Shown: positions 41,784 to 50,797 of the stretch, piece after piece
Layout: the number at the start of each line of letters is the position of its first letter
Numbering within the stretch: position 1 is the first letter of the stretch
Source: Tepiditoga spiralis
GTDB taxonomy: Bacteria; Thermotogota; Thermotogae; Petrotogales; Petrotogaceae
DNA length: 64,000 nucleotides
Reading direction: 5' to 3'
Assembly (NCBI RefSeq): GCF_014701195.1
Contig: NZ_AP018712.1
Span: 1,816,501 to 1,880,500, forward strand
Program-made: the position numbers and the translations under genes
Notes under the pieces: model-generated
The model's input: the letters and a program-made list of their open reading frames with translations, nothing else
What the model was told of the DNA's origin: nothing
Database searches by the model: none

Positions 41784-42928
41784 TTTAATCCCTCCATCAA
41801 AGGTATTACAATTTTAGTTTCAAAACCTTCTTTATTTAAAGAATTAAATATTACTTGGCCATTCACTTTTTTTATTCGCTCTTCTATTCCATTTAATCCA
41901 GTACTTTTTTGTATATTTAAACATCCTATACCATTATCTTTTATATTTAAAGTAATTTCATTATTATTTTTTAAAATATTTAAATTTATTTTTGAAGGCT
42001 TCCCATGTTTAATACTATTTGTTAAGCTTTCCATAACTGTTTTGTATATTATATTTTGAATGTCTAAATCAATATTATTTATTTCTTTGCTATATTTAAA
42101 GTCAATTTCAATATTCTCAATTTTTATATTTTTTATTAATTTATTAATAGAATCAGAAAGCGAATAAAATTGTTCATTTTCTTTTAATGCATACACTGCT
42201 TCTCTTAATGATTTCATAGTACTTCTTGAAATTTCTTGAGATTTTAATATGTGTTCTTTTGCTTTTTTTGCATCAATGTCTATTATTTTTTCTATGTAAT
42301 CCAATCTCATAATAAGTGCCGATAGTTTGTGCCCAATTGAATCATGCATTTCTTGAGCAATTCTATTTCTTTCTTTTTCTATTGATAAATCTGCTATTGT
42401 TTTAAGAGATTTTTTTAATTCTACATTTAATTTTTCTGCTTTTTTTCTTTCATGATATTGATTTTTTAATGTTATTAAAGCAAAAATTATTAGAAAATAT
42501 ATAATATAGTTTGTTAGTATTGAAAATCCATAATTTTTCCAAAGTGTTATAAAGTTAAAATCTGTATAATTCATTAATTCTTTTGTACTCATAAATACAT
42601 ATAAAAATATATGTAATAATAAATATTTCTTATTCTTATTTATTATTATAAATTCGTATAAATATAAATAAAATAGGAATATAGCATCTCCATTAACAAA
42701 TGTTGAGATGTAAGTTATACTTAAAAGAGAAAAACTAATAGAAGAAAAATATATGATTTTTTTCTTTAAAAAATAAGAAGTTCTGAGTATATCATTTATA
42801 AATACTATAATTAAAAATGTAGTATATAAAAAAAACTTACCAATAAAATATATAAAGTTAGTATATAAAGTTAAAATAACTAAAATTAATATTAAAAATT
42901 TTATAGAAAAAAATATTTTTTTCTTCAC
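41780..42928 (-). CDS. Membrane sensor histidine kinase (HisKA_3 / DesK-LiaS type)
   Basis: A 382-aa kinase with about six hydrophobic segments in residues 8-155, no large external domain, then a short coiled coil, the HisKA_3 box EMHDSIGHKLSALIMR with the phospho-His, and an ATPase domain (ESLTNSIKHGKPSKI, DNGIGC, STGLNGIEERI). The architecture resembles membrane- or envelope-stress sensors. It starts at GTG 42928 after AAGAGGTGA. Paired with the NarL-type regulator and a DUF4097-like protein. Confidence 0.9.
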   Translation of the reverse strand: MKKKIFFSIKFLILILVILTLYTNFIYFIGKFFLYTTFLIIVFINDILRTSYFLKKKIIYFSSISFSLLSITYISTFVNGDAIFLFYLYLYEFIIINKNKKYLLLHIFLYVFMSTKELMNYTDFNFITLWKNYGFSILTNYIIYFLIIFALITLKNQYHERKKAEKLNVELKKSLKTIADLSIEKERNRIAQEMHDSIGHKLSALIMRLDYIEKIIDIDAKKAKEHILKSQEISRSTMKSLREAVYALKENEQFYSLSDSINKLIKNIKIENIEIDFKYSKEINNIDLDIQNIIYKTVMESLTNSIKHGKPSKINLNILKNNNEITLNIKDNGIGCLNIQKSTGLNGIEERIKKVNGQVIFNSLNKEGFETKIVIPLMEGLK

Positions 42929-43126
42929 AGTTCACCTCTTAAAAAATATAAATTACTTATTTTATTATAACAGTTAGAAAAAAATATACAAATAAAATTA
43001 TGTAAAGTATGAATTAACATAAGGTTATTTATTTAATTTTAAAATTAAAAAATAAGACTTTAGACTTTTTTAATTTTTTTATTCATAAAAAAATTAAAAT
43101 TTAAAAAAATTTTTACAAAAAATAAT

Positions 43127-43155
43127 TTGCAATCCATTGTTAAGAGTGCTAAAAT
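43127..43155 (+). promoter_or_regulatory. htpG promoter with a possible HrcA half-site
   Basis: TTGCAA (43127-43132), 17-bp spacer and TAAAAT (43150-43155). GAGTGCTAA (43145-43153), the right half of the CIRCE heat-shock operator, overlaps the -10 box. The left half (TTAGCACTC) is not present at the right distance, so HrcA control is doubtful. Confidence 0.5.
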
Positions 43156-43196
43156 ATAAATAGACTATTTATAAAAAAATATATGGAGGTGTTATA

Positions 43197-45032
43197 ATGT
43201 CTACAAAAATGAACTTTCAAACTGAAACAAAAAAGCTTTTAGATTTAATGATTCATTCTATTTATACAAATAAGGAAATTTTTTTAAGAGAATTAATTTC
43301 AAATTCATCAGATGCTATTGATAAAATAAGATTTGAATCTTTAAAAAATCCAGAAATTTTAAATGGAGATAATAAATTTGAAATTAAATTAGAATTAAAA
43401 GACAATAAATTAATTATAGAAGATAATGGTATTGGAATGTCTTATGACGAAGTTATTGAAAATATTGGTACAATTGCAAGATCCGGAACTAAAAAATTTA
43501 TTGAAGAATTAAAAAAAGAAGAAAATAATACAAATGATTTAATAGGTCAATTTGGTGTTGGATTTTATTCTGCTTTCATGGTTGCAGAAAAAGTTACTTT
43601 AGAAACCAAAAAATACAATGAAAGAGAAGGTGTAATTTGGAAATCAGAAGGAAATGGTGAATTTACTATCGATAAAACAGAAAAAAATAATAGAGGAACA
43701 AAAATAACTTTAGAACTTAGAAAAGATATAGAAGATGAAATAAAATTAGATGAAGATAAAATAAAAGAATTAATAAAAAAATATTCTAATTATATTAAAT
43801 ATCCAATAAAAATGGAAATAGAAAAAGAAGGAAAAAAAGAATTAGAAATATTAAATTCTATGGAATCATTGTGGATGAAGAACAAAAAAGATATAAAAAA
43901 AGAAGAATATGATGAATTTTATAAAGAAACTTTTCATGATTGGATTGATCCATTTGAAATTATTCATACTAAAGCAGAAGGTAGTATAGAATATACCGCA
44001 TTGTTGTTTATTCCATCAAAATTACCAATAGATTATTATTCTAAGAATTATAAAAGAGGAATACAACTCTATTCTAAAAATGTTTTTATTATGGAAAAAT
44101 ATGAAGACTTATTACCAGAATATTTAGGATTTATAAAAGGACTTGTAGATTCTCCTGATTTTTCTTTAAATATCTCAAGAGAATTATTACAACAAAGTAG
44201 ACAATTGCAAATCGTTAAAAAAAATATTGAAAAAAAGGTATTAAACACTTTAGAAAATATACTAAAAAAAGATCAAAAAAGATACATTGAATTTTGGGAA
44301 CAATTTGGTAGGTCTATAAAATCAGGTATATATGAAAATTTAACTAATAAAGAAAAATTAGAAAATCTATTAATTTTTAAATCATCTTTTGAAAAAGATT
44401 ATACAACTTTAAATAGTTATATTGAAAGAATGAAAGAAGATCAAAAATATATTTATTTTGCATCTGGAGAAAATGTTGAAAGTATTGAAAAATTACCTCA
44501 ATTAGAAGCTGTTTTAGATAATGGCTATGAAGTTTTATACTTTAATGATAGTATAGATGAATTTTTAGTTCAAATGATGAGAGAGTTTAAAGGAAAAGAA
44601 TTTAAATCAATTAGTAGTAATGATTTAAATTTAAAAAATGAAGAAGAAGTTAAAAAATTAGAAAAAGAAAATGGTTCTTTACTTGAAGAAATAAAAGAAA
44701 TATTAAAAGAAAAAGTTTCAGAAGTTAAATTAAGTTCAAGATTGAAAACATCACCAGTTTGTATAGTTACAGGAAATATGGGAATATCAACAAATATGGA
44801 AAAAATATTAAAAGAGTTAGATCAACTTCCATTTAAAGCCGATAAAGTTCTTGAAATTAATCCAAACCACGATTTATTTAAAACTATGGAGGAATTACAT
44901 AGAAATGGTGAAAAAGAAAAATTAAGAGATTACTCAGAATTATTATACAATCAAGCATTAATTTTAGAAGGTTTAAAACCAGAAAATCCAACTGAATTAG
45001 TAAATTTAATTTCTAAATTAATAACAAAATAA
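43197..45032 (+). CDS. htpG: Chaperone HtpG (bacterial Hsp90)
   Basis: A 611-aa ATP-dependent chaperone. The GHKL ATPase domain at the N-terminus has LRELISNSSDAIDKIRF, DNGIGMS and GQFGVGFYSAF. The middle domain has YSKNVFIME and NISRELLQQSRQL. The C-terminal dimerisation domain follows. Length and order are standard. The ATG follows TGGAGGTG. Single gene with its own promoter and terminator. Confidence 0.97.
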   Translation: MSTKMNFQTETKKLLDLMIHSIYTNKEIFLRELISNSSDAIDKIRFESLKNPEILNGDNKFEIKLELKDNKLIIEDNGIGMSYDEVIENIGTIARSGTKKFIEELKKEENNTNDLIGQFGVGFYSAFMVAEKVTLETKKYNEREGVIWKSEGNGEFTIDKTEKNNRGTKITLELRKDIEDEIKLDEDKIKELIKKYSNYIKYPIKMEIEKEGKKELEILNSMESLWMKNKKDIKKEEYDEFYKETFHDWIDPFEIIHTKAEGSIEYTALLFIPSKLPIDYYSKNYKRGIQLYSKNVFIMEKYEDLLPEYLGFIKGLVDSPDFSLNISRELLQQSRQLQIVKKNIEKKVLNTLENILKKDQKRYIEFWEQFGRSIKSGIYENLTNKEKLENLLIFKSSFEKDYTTLNSYIERMKEDQKYIYFASGENVESIEKLPQLEAVLDNGYEVLYFNDSIDEFLVQMMREFKGKEFKSISSNDLNLKNEEEVKKLEKENGSLLEEIKEILKEKVSEVKLSSRLKTSPVCIVTGNMGISTNMEKILKELDQLPFKADKVLEINPNHDLFKTMEELHRNGEKEKLRDYSELLYNQALILEGLKPENPTELVNLISKLITK

Positions 45033-45054
45033 TATAATATAAATTAAATTATAA

Positions 45055-45090
45055 TTAAGATACCTACAAATTTTGTAGGTATCTTATTAT
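45055..45090 (+). terminator. htpG terminator
   Basis: TAAGATACCTACAAA pairs with TTTGTAGGTATCTTA (15-bp stem, 45057-45088), followed by T-rich sequence. Confidence 0.85.
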
Positions 45091-45210
45091 TTTATTAATA
45101 ATTATATCTTAAATCGTTTGAAAACTCAAAAATTTATTAAAAGTTTAGAATTAAATAAACTTTTATATGATAAAATATAGTATATCAACCTTGAGGGGGC
45201 GTATAATTAT

Positions 45211-45846
45211 ATGGATTTTTATAAGTGGAAGTATTTAAATATTGGTGAAAGACTTGTCACTAAATTAAAAAACTTAAAACATGATGCATATCTTGTTGAA
45301 AACAAAAATGAAGTCGTTCCTCTTTTAAAAAAATTAATGCCTGAAAATTCTAAAGTAGGAGTAGGCGGAAGCGTTACTTTATCAGAATGTAATGTTCTTG
45401 AATTTTTAAGAAATGAAAAATTCAATTTTTTAGATAGATATTCTGTTAAAACAGAAGAAGAAAAAACAGAAATTTATTATGAAAATTTTAAAACCGACTT
45501 TTTTTTATGTAGTGCTAATGCTATAACTATGGATGGAAAAATAGTACAATTAGATGGGAATGGAACTAGAGTTGCTCCAATGATATGGGGACCTAAAAAT
45601 GTAATAATAGTTGCTGGAATGAATAAAGTAGTAGAAGACTTAAATGAAGCAGAATTAAGATTAAAATTTATATCTCCAATGAACGCAAAAAGAGTTAATG
45701 CAAAAACTCCTTGTTCAAGAATCGGGGAATGTATAGACTGTGAGTCACATGATAGAATTTGTATTCATAAAACAATTTTAGAAACAGGGGTAAGACAACC
45801 AGGAAGGTTTAAAATAATATTAGTTGCAGAAAAATTAGGCTTTTAG
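45211..45846 (+). CDS. LUD-domain protein (DUF162, LutC/YkgG-related)
   Basis: A 211-aa protein with the LUD fold shared by lactate-utilisation proteins. Conserved pieces are VGVGGSVTLSECNV, FFLCSANAITMDGKIVQLDGNGTRVA and GPKNVIIVAGMNK. The C-terminus has a cysteine cluster (CSRIGECIDCESHDRIC) that could bind metal or an Fe-S cluster. LutA and LutB are not next to it. It has a strong ribosome binding site (GAGGGGG) and is followed 14 bp later by panD, perhaps in one transcript. The reaction is unknown. Confidence 0.85.
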   Translation: MDFYKWKYLNIGERLVTKLKNLKHDAYLVENKNEVVPLLKKLMPENSKVGVGGSVTLSECNVLEFLRNEKFNFLDRYSVKTEEEKTEIYYENFKTDFFLCSANAITMDGKIVQLDGNGTRVAPMIWGPKNVIIVAGMNKVVEDLNEAELRLKFISPMNAKRVNAKTPCSRIGECIDCESHDRICIHKTILETGVRQPGRFKIILVAEKLGF

Positions 45847-45860
45847 TTTGGAGGTGTATT

Positions 45861-46238
45861 ATGTTTAAAATAATGTTAAAAGGAAAAATTCATAGAGCTA
45901 TAGTAAATGAAAAAAATATAAATTACGAGGGAAGTATAACAATAGATCCAGAGTTAATGGAACTTGCTGGAATGGAAGAATTTGAAAAGGTTCAAATTGT
46001 AGATATAAATAATGGGAAACGCTTTGAAACTTATATCATAAAAGGTGAATATGGAAAAAGAGAAATAGGTTTAAATGGTGCCGCAGCAAGAATGTGTGAA
46101 CTTGGAGATCAAGTAATAATAATGTCATATGCTCTATATGAAAAAAACGAAGTACCAAATCCAAAAATAGTAGTTGTAGATAACAACAACAATCCAAAAA
46201 CAACAAAAAATTCAGAAACACCTAATACTTTTTGCTAA
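45861..46238 (+). CDS. panD: Aspartate 1-decarboxylase
   Basis: A 125-aa pyruvoyl enzyme converting aspartate to beta-alanine for pantothenate and CoA. The self-cleavage site Gly24-Ser25 is in NYEGSITID. Ser25 becomes the pyruvoyl group. LNGAAARMCELGDQVIIMSY is typical of the C-terminal half. The Asn-rich tail is longer than usual. Ribosome binding site TTTGGAGGTG. No other pan genes are in the window. Confidence 0.94.
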   Translation: MFKIMLKGKIHRAIVNEKNINYEGSITIDPELMELAGMEEFEKVQIVDINNGKRFETYIIKGEYGKREIGLNGAAARMCELGDQVIIMSYALYEKNEVPNPKIVVVDNNNNPKTTKNSETPNTFC

Positions 46239-46244
46239 AATTTA

Positions 46245-46275
46245 AAACAAAAAAGGATATTATCCTTTTTTGTTT
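46245..46275. terminator. Bidirectional terminator after panD
   Basis: AAACAAAAAAGGAT pairs with ATCCTTTTTTGTTT around ATT, with T's on both sides. It overlaps the end of the convergent FlhB-like gene. Confidence 0.8.
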
Positions 46276-46523
46276 TTTTTATCTATTGAATAAACATAAG
46301 CAAGAATTTCTGCAGCTATTTTATACATTTCAGGTGGAATTTCAACATTTATATCAACCCCATAAAATTCTTCTGCCGCATATTCATCTTCTATTATTGG
46401 AATCTTCTCCTCTTTCGCAACGCTTATTATTTTATCTGCTATTTCTCCAACGCCTTTAGCAATAACTTCTGGAGCGGTATCTTTACCTTTTTTATATCTT
46501 AAAGCCACAGCTTTTTTTTTCAT
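46260..46523 (-). CDS. FlhB C-terminal-domain-like protein
   Basis: An 87-aa protein matching only the cytoplasmic tail of FlhB/YscU export-gate proteins (AVALRYKKGKDTAPEVIAKGVGEIADKI, then EDEYAAEEFYGVDINVEIPPEMYKIAAEILAYVY with family spacing). The membrane part and the NPTH autocleavage site are missing. It corresponds to the post-cleavage fragment, as in FlhX/YlqH-type proteins. Its ATG overlaps the stop of the phosphoesterase gene by one base (TAATG). Whether it assists flagellar export or has another use is unclear. No flagellar genes are in the window. Confidence 0.83.
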   Translation of the reverse strand: MKKKAVALRYKKGKDTAPEVIAKGVGEIADKIISVAKEEKIPIIEDEYAAEEFYGVDINVEIPPEMYKIAAEILAYVYSIDKKNKKG

Positions 46524-47290
46524 TATTCACCTCTTATATTTAATACTGTTATTTCAGGAAAAGTCAAAAATCTTGCATGATACCATGAACCTAAACCTGT
46601 GTTCACATAGAGTTTAGTATTTTCAATTTTATACATACTTTTTATATAATAATTCCCCATATATTCTCTTAAAATAAAATTGGTAACAAAAGGAATTGTA
46701 ACTTGTCCACCATGTGTATGACCAGAAAAAATTATATCTGCATATTTCAATACTTTCTTATTTTTAAAAACATTTGAAGGAATATGGGTCAAATATATAT
46801 TAAAAGCATTTTTATCATATTCAAAATTTTTCAATGGATAATACATTGGTAATCCTGTTATTAAAAATTTATTTTTCTTTATGTATATTTCTTTTGTTAT
46901 TCCATCCACAATAGATATATTTGTTCCATTATAAGCAGAATTCAATTTTTTGATATCATAATAATCCCAATTTCCATAAATTGCATAAACTGGTGCTATT
47001 TTATTTAGTTTTAAAAAAAATTTATGTATTGAATTTTCATCAGAGCTTTTTTTCAAAGTATCACCAGTGTATAAAATTATGTCAGGTTTTATTTTTTTTA
47101 TCTTATTTAAAACAATATCATGAAAAAAATAATAATTAGTAATATGTAAATCGCTTATATCAACAATTTTTATATTTTCTTTAATATCTTTTTTTATAAA
47201 ATTTATATTCTTTTTTACAACAATCAATGATGGCTCAATAAAAAAAACATAAAATACAATTAAAAAAAGAAATAATAAAATTTTTTTCAT
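46523..47290 (-). CDS. Membrane-anchored metallophosphoesterase (YkuE/YaeI-like)
   Basis: A 255-aa calcineurin-like phosphoesterase. It has an N-terminal signal anchor (residues 3-22), then metal-binding motifs DISDLHI, YTGDT, YGNWD and FSGHTHGGQ in the canonical order. Relatives act on lipid or cell-wall precursors at the membrane. The ATG follows TGGAGG. It precedes the FlhB-like gene in a two-gene operon. Confidence 0.9.
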   Translation of the reverse strand: MKKILLFLFLIVFYVFFIEPSLIVVKKNINFIKKDIKENIKIVDISDLHITNYYFFHDIVLNKIKKIKPDIILYTGDTLKKSSDENSIHKFFLKLNKIAPVYAIYGNWDYYDIKKLNSAYNGTNISIVDGITKEIYIKKNKFLITGLPMYYPLKNFEYDKNAFNIYLTHIPSNVFKNKKVLKYADIIFSGHTHGGQVTIPFVTNFILREYMGNYYIKSMYKIENTKLYVNTGLGSWYHARFLTFPEITVLNIRGE

Positions 47291-47451
47291 GTAAAAACCT
47301 CCAATTTTAGCTAAAATATTTGTCTTATCATAAATATTGTATATTCTTCTTTTAAATTATACAATAGTTTTATTTTTTAATTTACGTTAATTATGGTAAA
47401 ATTATTATGAAGAAAGGTTAATTCTTTAAAAACAAAAGGGGGATGATTAAA

Positions 47452-48528
47452 ATGGAGAACATTGTAAATGTTAATATTAATGGTGAATCAATCGCAATTT
47501 CAACACAAACACCCTTTCCACTAATGCTTTCAGAATATCTTTATGAAGGTGATTTTGACTTAATGATGGCAGATTTAAATAATAAAAAAGAATTTATAGA
47601 AGAATGCAAAAAAGTAAAATTTTTAATGGATAATCTTCCAGGATTAACTTCAAGTTTTATAACCACACCTTTTATCTTCAATAATTTCATTACTTATTTT
47701 GATGAATTTAATATAAAAGCTACTGATTTAAATCATGTTTCACTAAATGGCTTATTTGATATAGTACTCGATAGAGCCGATAGAAAAGATTTTGATTTAG
47801 TAAAAAAAATTATAGAATTCATGCTTAAAATAGATAAAAATTTTGCTCCAGCATATGAATTATATGGTTCTATATTAATAGAAGAGGGTGATTTTAATAA
47901 AGGTACAGAATATTTAGAAACATCTATAAAATTAGAACCTTGGAATGTAGCTGCATTATCAGAACTTGGTGAAACTTATTTTAATCTTGGCGAATATGAT
48001 AATGCTGCCAAAATTTGGAAAAAAGAAATTAATTTATCTCCAGATAATTATGTAACTTATTTTATGTTAACCGATGCTTATATAGAAGCAAAGAAATTGA
48101 CTAAAGCTGCACATGTTTTAGAAAAATTTTTAAATAGATTTCCAAAAAGTATTCTTGGAAAGTATGAACTTTCTGGACTTTATGAAAAACTTTCAAGAAC
48201 ACTTGAAGCAAGTGAATTAAAAGATGAAATTATGAAATCAGTACCTGTTTATTCAAGCGATATAGAAGTTTGGACAAAAATAATGTTTGAAAAAAATCAG
48301 TTTAAAAAAGTACAAGAATTTTTAGAAAAATATATTGAAAATAAAAAAGATCATGATCATTTTAAGTTATTATTAGTAGTTCCATACATAAAAAGTGGTA
48401 AAGTTGAAGAAGCAAAGAAAATTTATGATGAAATGAAAAATAAATATAAATGGTATTTGTATGGATTAAAAGAAATAATGGAAAAATATATCGATAAAAA
48501 TTTATTGGAGGAAATGGAAACAAAATGA
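47452..48528 (+). CDS. TPR-repeat protein
   Basis: A 358-aa soluble protein. The N-terminal 110 residues are a helical region without known motif. Residues about 130-350 are tetratricopeptide repeats (e.g. FAPAYELYGSILIEEGDFNK, WNVAALSELGETYFNLGEYDNAA), a scaffold for protein contacts. AAAGGGGG lies 8-9 nt before ATG 47452. The ATG three codons earlier sits in the ribosome binding site. It overlaps the next gene by 4 bp (ATGA), so its partner may be the prepilin-peptidase-like protein. Confidence 0.78.
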   Translation: MENIVNVNINGESIAISTQTPFPLMLSEYLYEGDFDLMMADLNNKKEFIEECKKVKFLMDNLPGLTSSFITTPFIFNNFITYFDEFNIKATDLNHVSLNGLFDIVLDRADRKDFDLVKKIIEFMLKIDKNFAPAYELYGSILIEEGDFNKGTEYLETSIKLEPWNVAALSELGETYFNLGEYDNAAKIWKKEINLSPDNYVTYFMLTDAYIEAKKLTKAAHVLEKFLNRFPKSILGKYELSGLYEKLSRTLEASELKDEIMKSVPVYSSDIEVWTKIMFEKNQFKKVQEFLEKYIENKKDHDHFKLLLVVPYIKSGKVEEAKKIYDEMKNKYKWYLYGLKEIMEKYIDKNLLEEMETK

Positions 48529-49004
48529 AAAAACTTTTATTAAATAAATTTATGTGGTGCCTTATTGGCACCACTATTTTTATAAACATCATTTTAACCT
48601 TAAATAACAAATGGTATGATATAATTGTATTAAATTCACTCTTATTTGCTGGTATTTATGATTTTTTTAAATTTATTATACCTGATACAACTATCTTAAT
48701 AATTATAGGAGTATCAATTTTTAATTTTAATTTTTTATCTTTTATTTCATCAATAATTATGTTTTTTATAACCTTTTATTTTTGGAAAAATAAAAAAATG
48801 GGATTTGGTGATGTAAAATTATTAACTGCTATCTCATTATTTTATGGAAATAATTCATTTATAATTTTAATTCTTAGCATAATATCTGTCTTTATTATTA
48901 ATATCAAAGAAAAAGAAAAAAAAGTTCCTTTTGGTTTTTATATTTTTATAGGAAGTATTATATTTTATCTTTACGAGGTGATAAAGTGTTTTTTTATAAA
49001 GTAA
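48525..49004 (+). CDS. A24-type prepilin peptidase-like membrane protein
   Basis: A 159-aa membrane protein with the A24 catalytic motif GFGD (MGFGDVKLLTAISLFYG) between hydrophobic helices, and an earlier Asp near a membrane end (YDFFKFIIPD). The cysteine/methylase domain of full PilD/TapK is absent, as in CpaA/FlaK-like short forms. It should cleave type IV pilin-like leader peptides at the inner membrane. It is coupled to the TPR gene upstream and overlaps the next gene by 19 bp. Confidence 0.8.
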   Translation: MKKLLLNKFMWCLIGTTIFINIILTLNNKWYDIIVLNSLLFAGIYDFFKFIIPDTTILIIIGVSIFNFNFLSFISSIIMFFITFYFWKNKKMGFGDVKLLTAISLFYGNNSFIILILSIISVFIINIKEKEKKVPFGFYIFIGSIIFYLYEVIKCFFIK

Positions 49005-49759
49005 TTGGTTCTTTTTTTGAAATTCCTGGTATTTTTGTCTTATTATGTATATTAATGTTTATATATTATTTAAAAAAAGAAAAAAAAATCAGAAAATTTT
49101 TATTATTTATTACACTAATAATATATATAATTTCATCTGGCTGGTTTTCAAAGATATTTATACCCATACTAGAAAATCAATATTCTCCATTTATATTTGA
49201 AGGAAAAAGTTTTGAAAATGAAAAAGGTTTAATAGTAATTTTAGGTGGTGGAGTTATTTCTAATACACCTAATAATAATCTTGGGGAGCTTTCTGATTCT
49301 TCTATGCAAAGAGTATATAATGGTTATTTAATGTATAAAAATCTAAACTTTCCAATAATAGTTACAGGAGGTACTCTTGATAAAACAGATAATATTCCTG
49401 AGGCTTTTAAAATGAAAGAAGTATTACTAAAAATGGGTGTAAAACCATCTGATGTTTATCTTGAAACTAGTGCAAGAAATACCTATGAAAATGCTAAATT
49501 TACATCAGAAATTGCAAAAAAATTAAATAAAGAAAAAATTTATCTTGTAACTTCAGCTATTCACATGAAAAGATCATATGAAATATTTAAAAAATATATA
49601 AATAAAAATACTAAATTAATTCCAGTTCCTGTAAATTATTTAGTTTCAAGAACATCAATAAATTGGTATGATTTTTTACCCAAAATAGATTCTTTAAAAG
49701 CTACTTCTTATGCATTTCATGAATTATTAGGTATTTTATTTGAAAAAATCTTTAGTTAA
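48986..49759 (+). CDS. DUF218/YdcF (ElyC/SanA-like) membrane protein
   Basis: A 257-aa protein with two N-terminal hydrophobic helices followed by the DUF218 domain (GLIVILGGGVISN, VTGGTL, ETSARNTYENA, LVTSAIHMKRS). In E. coli, ElyC and SanA influence envelope and peptidoglycan integrity. Starts at GTG 48986 with CGAGGTG upstream. Last gene of the TPR/A24/DUF218 unit. Confidence 0.85.
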   Translation: MFFYKVIGSFFEIPGIFVLLCILMFIYYLKKEKKIRKFLLFITLIIYIISSGWFSKIFIPILENQYSPFIFEGKSFENEKGLIVILGGGVISNTPNNNLGELSDSSMQRVYNGYLMYKNLNFPIIVTGGTLDKTDNIPEAFKMKEVLLKMGVKPSDVYLETSARNTYENAKFTSEIAKKLNKEKIYLVTSAIHMKRSYEIFKKYINKNTKLIPVPVNYLVSRTSINWYDFLPKIDSLKATSYAFHELLGILFEKIFS

Positions 49760-49767
49760 TCACATTA

Positions 49768-49796
49768 TTGACTTTTAAATAATTATATGTTATAAT
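49768..49796 (+). promoter_or_regulatory. tRNA-Pro promoter
   Basis: TTGACT (49768-49773), 17-bp spacer, TATAAT (49791-49796), ending 18 bases before the tRNA. Confidence 0.85.
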
Positions 49797-49814
49797 GAAG
49801 TTTAGTTTTAATTT

Positions 49815-49891
49815 CGGAGCGTGGCGCAGGTTGGTAGCGTGCTTGCATGGGGCGCAAGAGGGCGCTGGTTCGAGTCCAGTCGCTCCGACCA
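49815..49891 (+). tRNA. tRNA-Pro (GGG anticodon), CCA encoded
   Basis: Full cloverleaf. Acceptor CGGAGCG/CGCTCCG, D stem GCGC/GCGT, anticodon stem CTTGC/GCAAG with loop ATGGGGC (anticodon GGG), T arm GCTGG-TTCGAGT-CCAGT, discriminator A and encoded CCA. It follows a perfect promoter and is followed by a terminator. Confidence 0.96.
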
Positions 49892-49896
49892 ATATC

Positions 49897-49928
49897 AGAG
49901 AGAATTTTTTAGTTCTCTCTTTTTTTAT
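49897..49928 (+). terminator. Terminator after tRNA-Pro
   Basis: AGAGAGAA (49897-49904) pairs with TTCTCTCT (49913-49920), followed by seven T's, immediately before aroE. Confidence 0.85.
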
Positions 49929-49939
49929 GAGGTGACTTT

Positions 49940-50698
49940 ATGAAAAAATTTTGTTTGATTCAATATCCACCAAAAGATTCCATGTCAAAAATAATTTTTA
50001 GTAATTATTTTAATAAACATAAATTACCATATATATATGAAGATATATCTATTCCTAAAAATTTATTTGAAAAAAATATAAATAAAATATTATTAACTTA
50101 TGATGGAATAAACATAACTATTCCATACAAAGAAAAAATTATAAAATTTATTAAAATTAATGATAGCGCAAAAAAAATAGGAGCCGTTAATTGTATATAT
50201 AAAAATATAGGATATAATACAGATTATTTAGGATTTATAAATTCTTTAAATAATTTAAATATGCCTAAAAATATAACATTGATAGGAGCTGGAGGTGTAT
50301 CTAGAGCAATAATATTTGGACTATATAAAATCGGTGTTAAAAAAATCACTTTAATAAATAGAACTATTGAAAAAGCATTTAATTTAAAAAAAATTTTTAA
50401 TTATATAGATATAGATGTAATGCCCTTAACTTCTTTAAATAAAATAATTAAAAAAACTGATTTTTTAATAAATGCAACTTCAATTGGAATGCAAGGAGAA
50501 ACATTTAATTTAAAAAATAATTCAATAAAAATTTTTTACGATACAATTTATTATGAAACACCTCTACAAAAATTTTTTAAAAATCAAAACACTACAGTTA
50601 TTAATGGTAAAAAAATGTGGTTTTATCAAGCTATTGAAAATTTAAAACTTTGGAATATATATGAAAAATCATTCTTTGACTTTTTTGATACATTATAA
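49940..50698 (+). CDS. aroE: Shikimate dehydrogenase
   Basis: A 252-aa NADP(H)-dependent enzyme reducing 3-dehydroshikimate to shikimate. Motifs are NITIPYKEKI with the catalytic Lys, GAVNCIY, NTDYLGF, nucleotide-binding GAGGVSRAI and NATSIGM. ATG 49940 has ATGAGGTGA upstream. First of three shikimate genes in the window. An HD-GYP gene separates it from aroK. Confidence 0.95.
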   Translation: MKKFCLIQYPPKDSMSKIIFSNYFNKHKLPYIYEDISIPKNLFEKNINKILLTYDGINITIPYKEKIIKFIKINDSAKKIGAVNCIYKNIGYNTDYLGFINSLNNLNMPKNITLIGAGGVSRAIIFGLYKIGVKKITLINRTIEKAFNLKKIFNYIDIDVMPLTSLNKIIKKTDFLINATSIGMQGETFNLKNNSIKIFYDTIYYETPLQKFFKNQNTTVINGKKMWFYQAIENLKLWNIYEKSFFDFFDTL

Positions 50699-50797
50699 TA
50701 ACTTATTTTAATCTAAAGAAAATCTTTAATTAACTAAAAATAATATATAATGAGATGATCAATCTTAATTTTTTAAACAGTAACTGGAGGATATTTA

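Noticed and set aside
43145-43153. CIRCE/HrcA operator at htpG
   Set aside because: Only the right half-site is present. A left half-site at 9-bp spacing is not visible.
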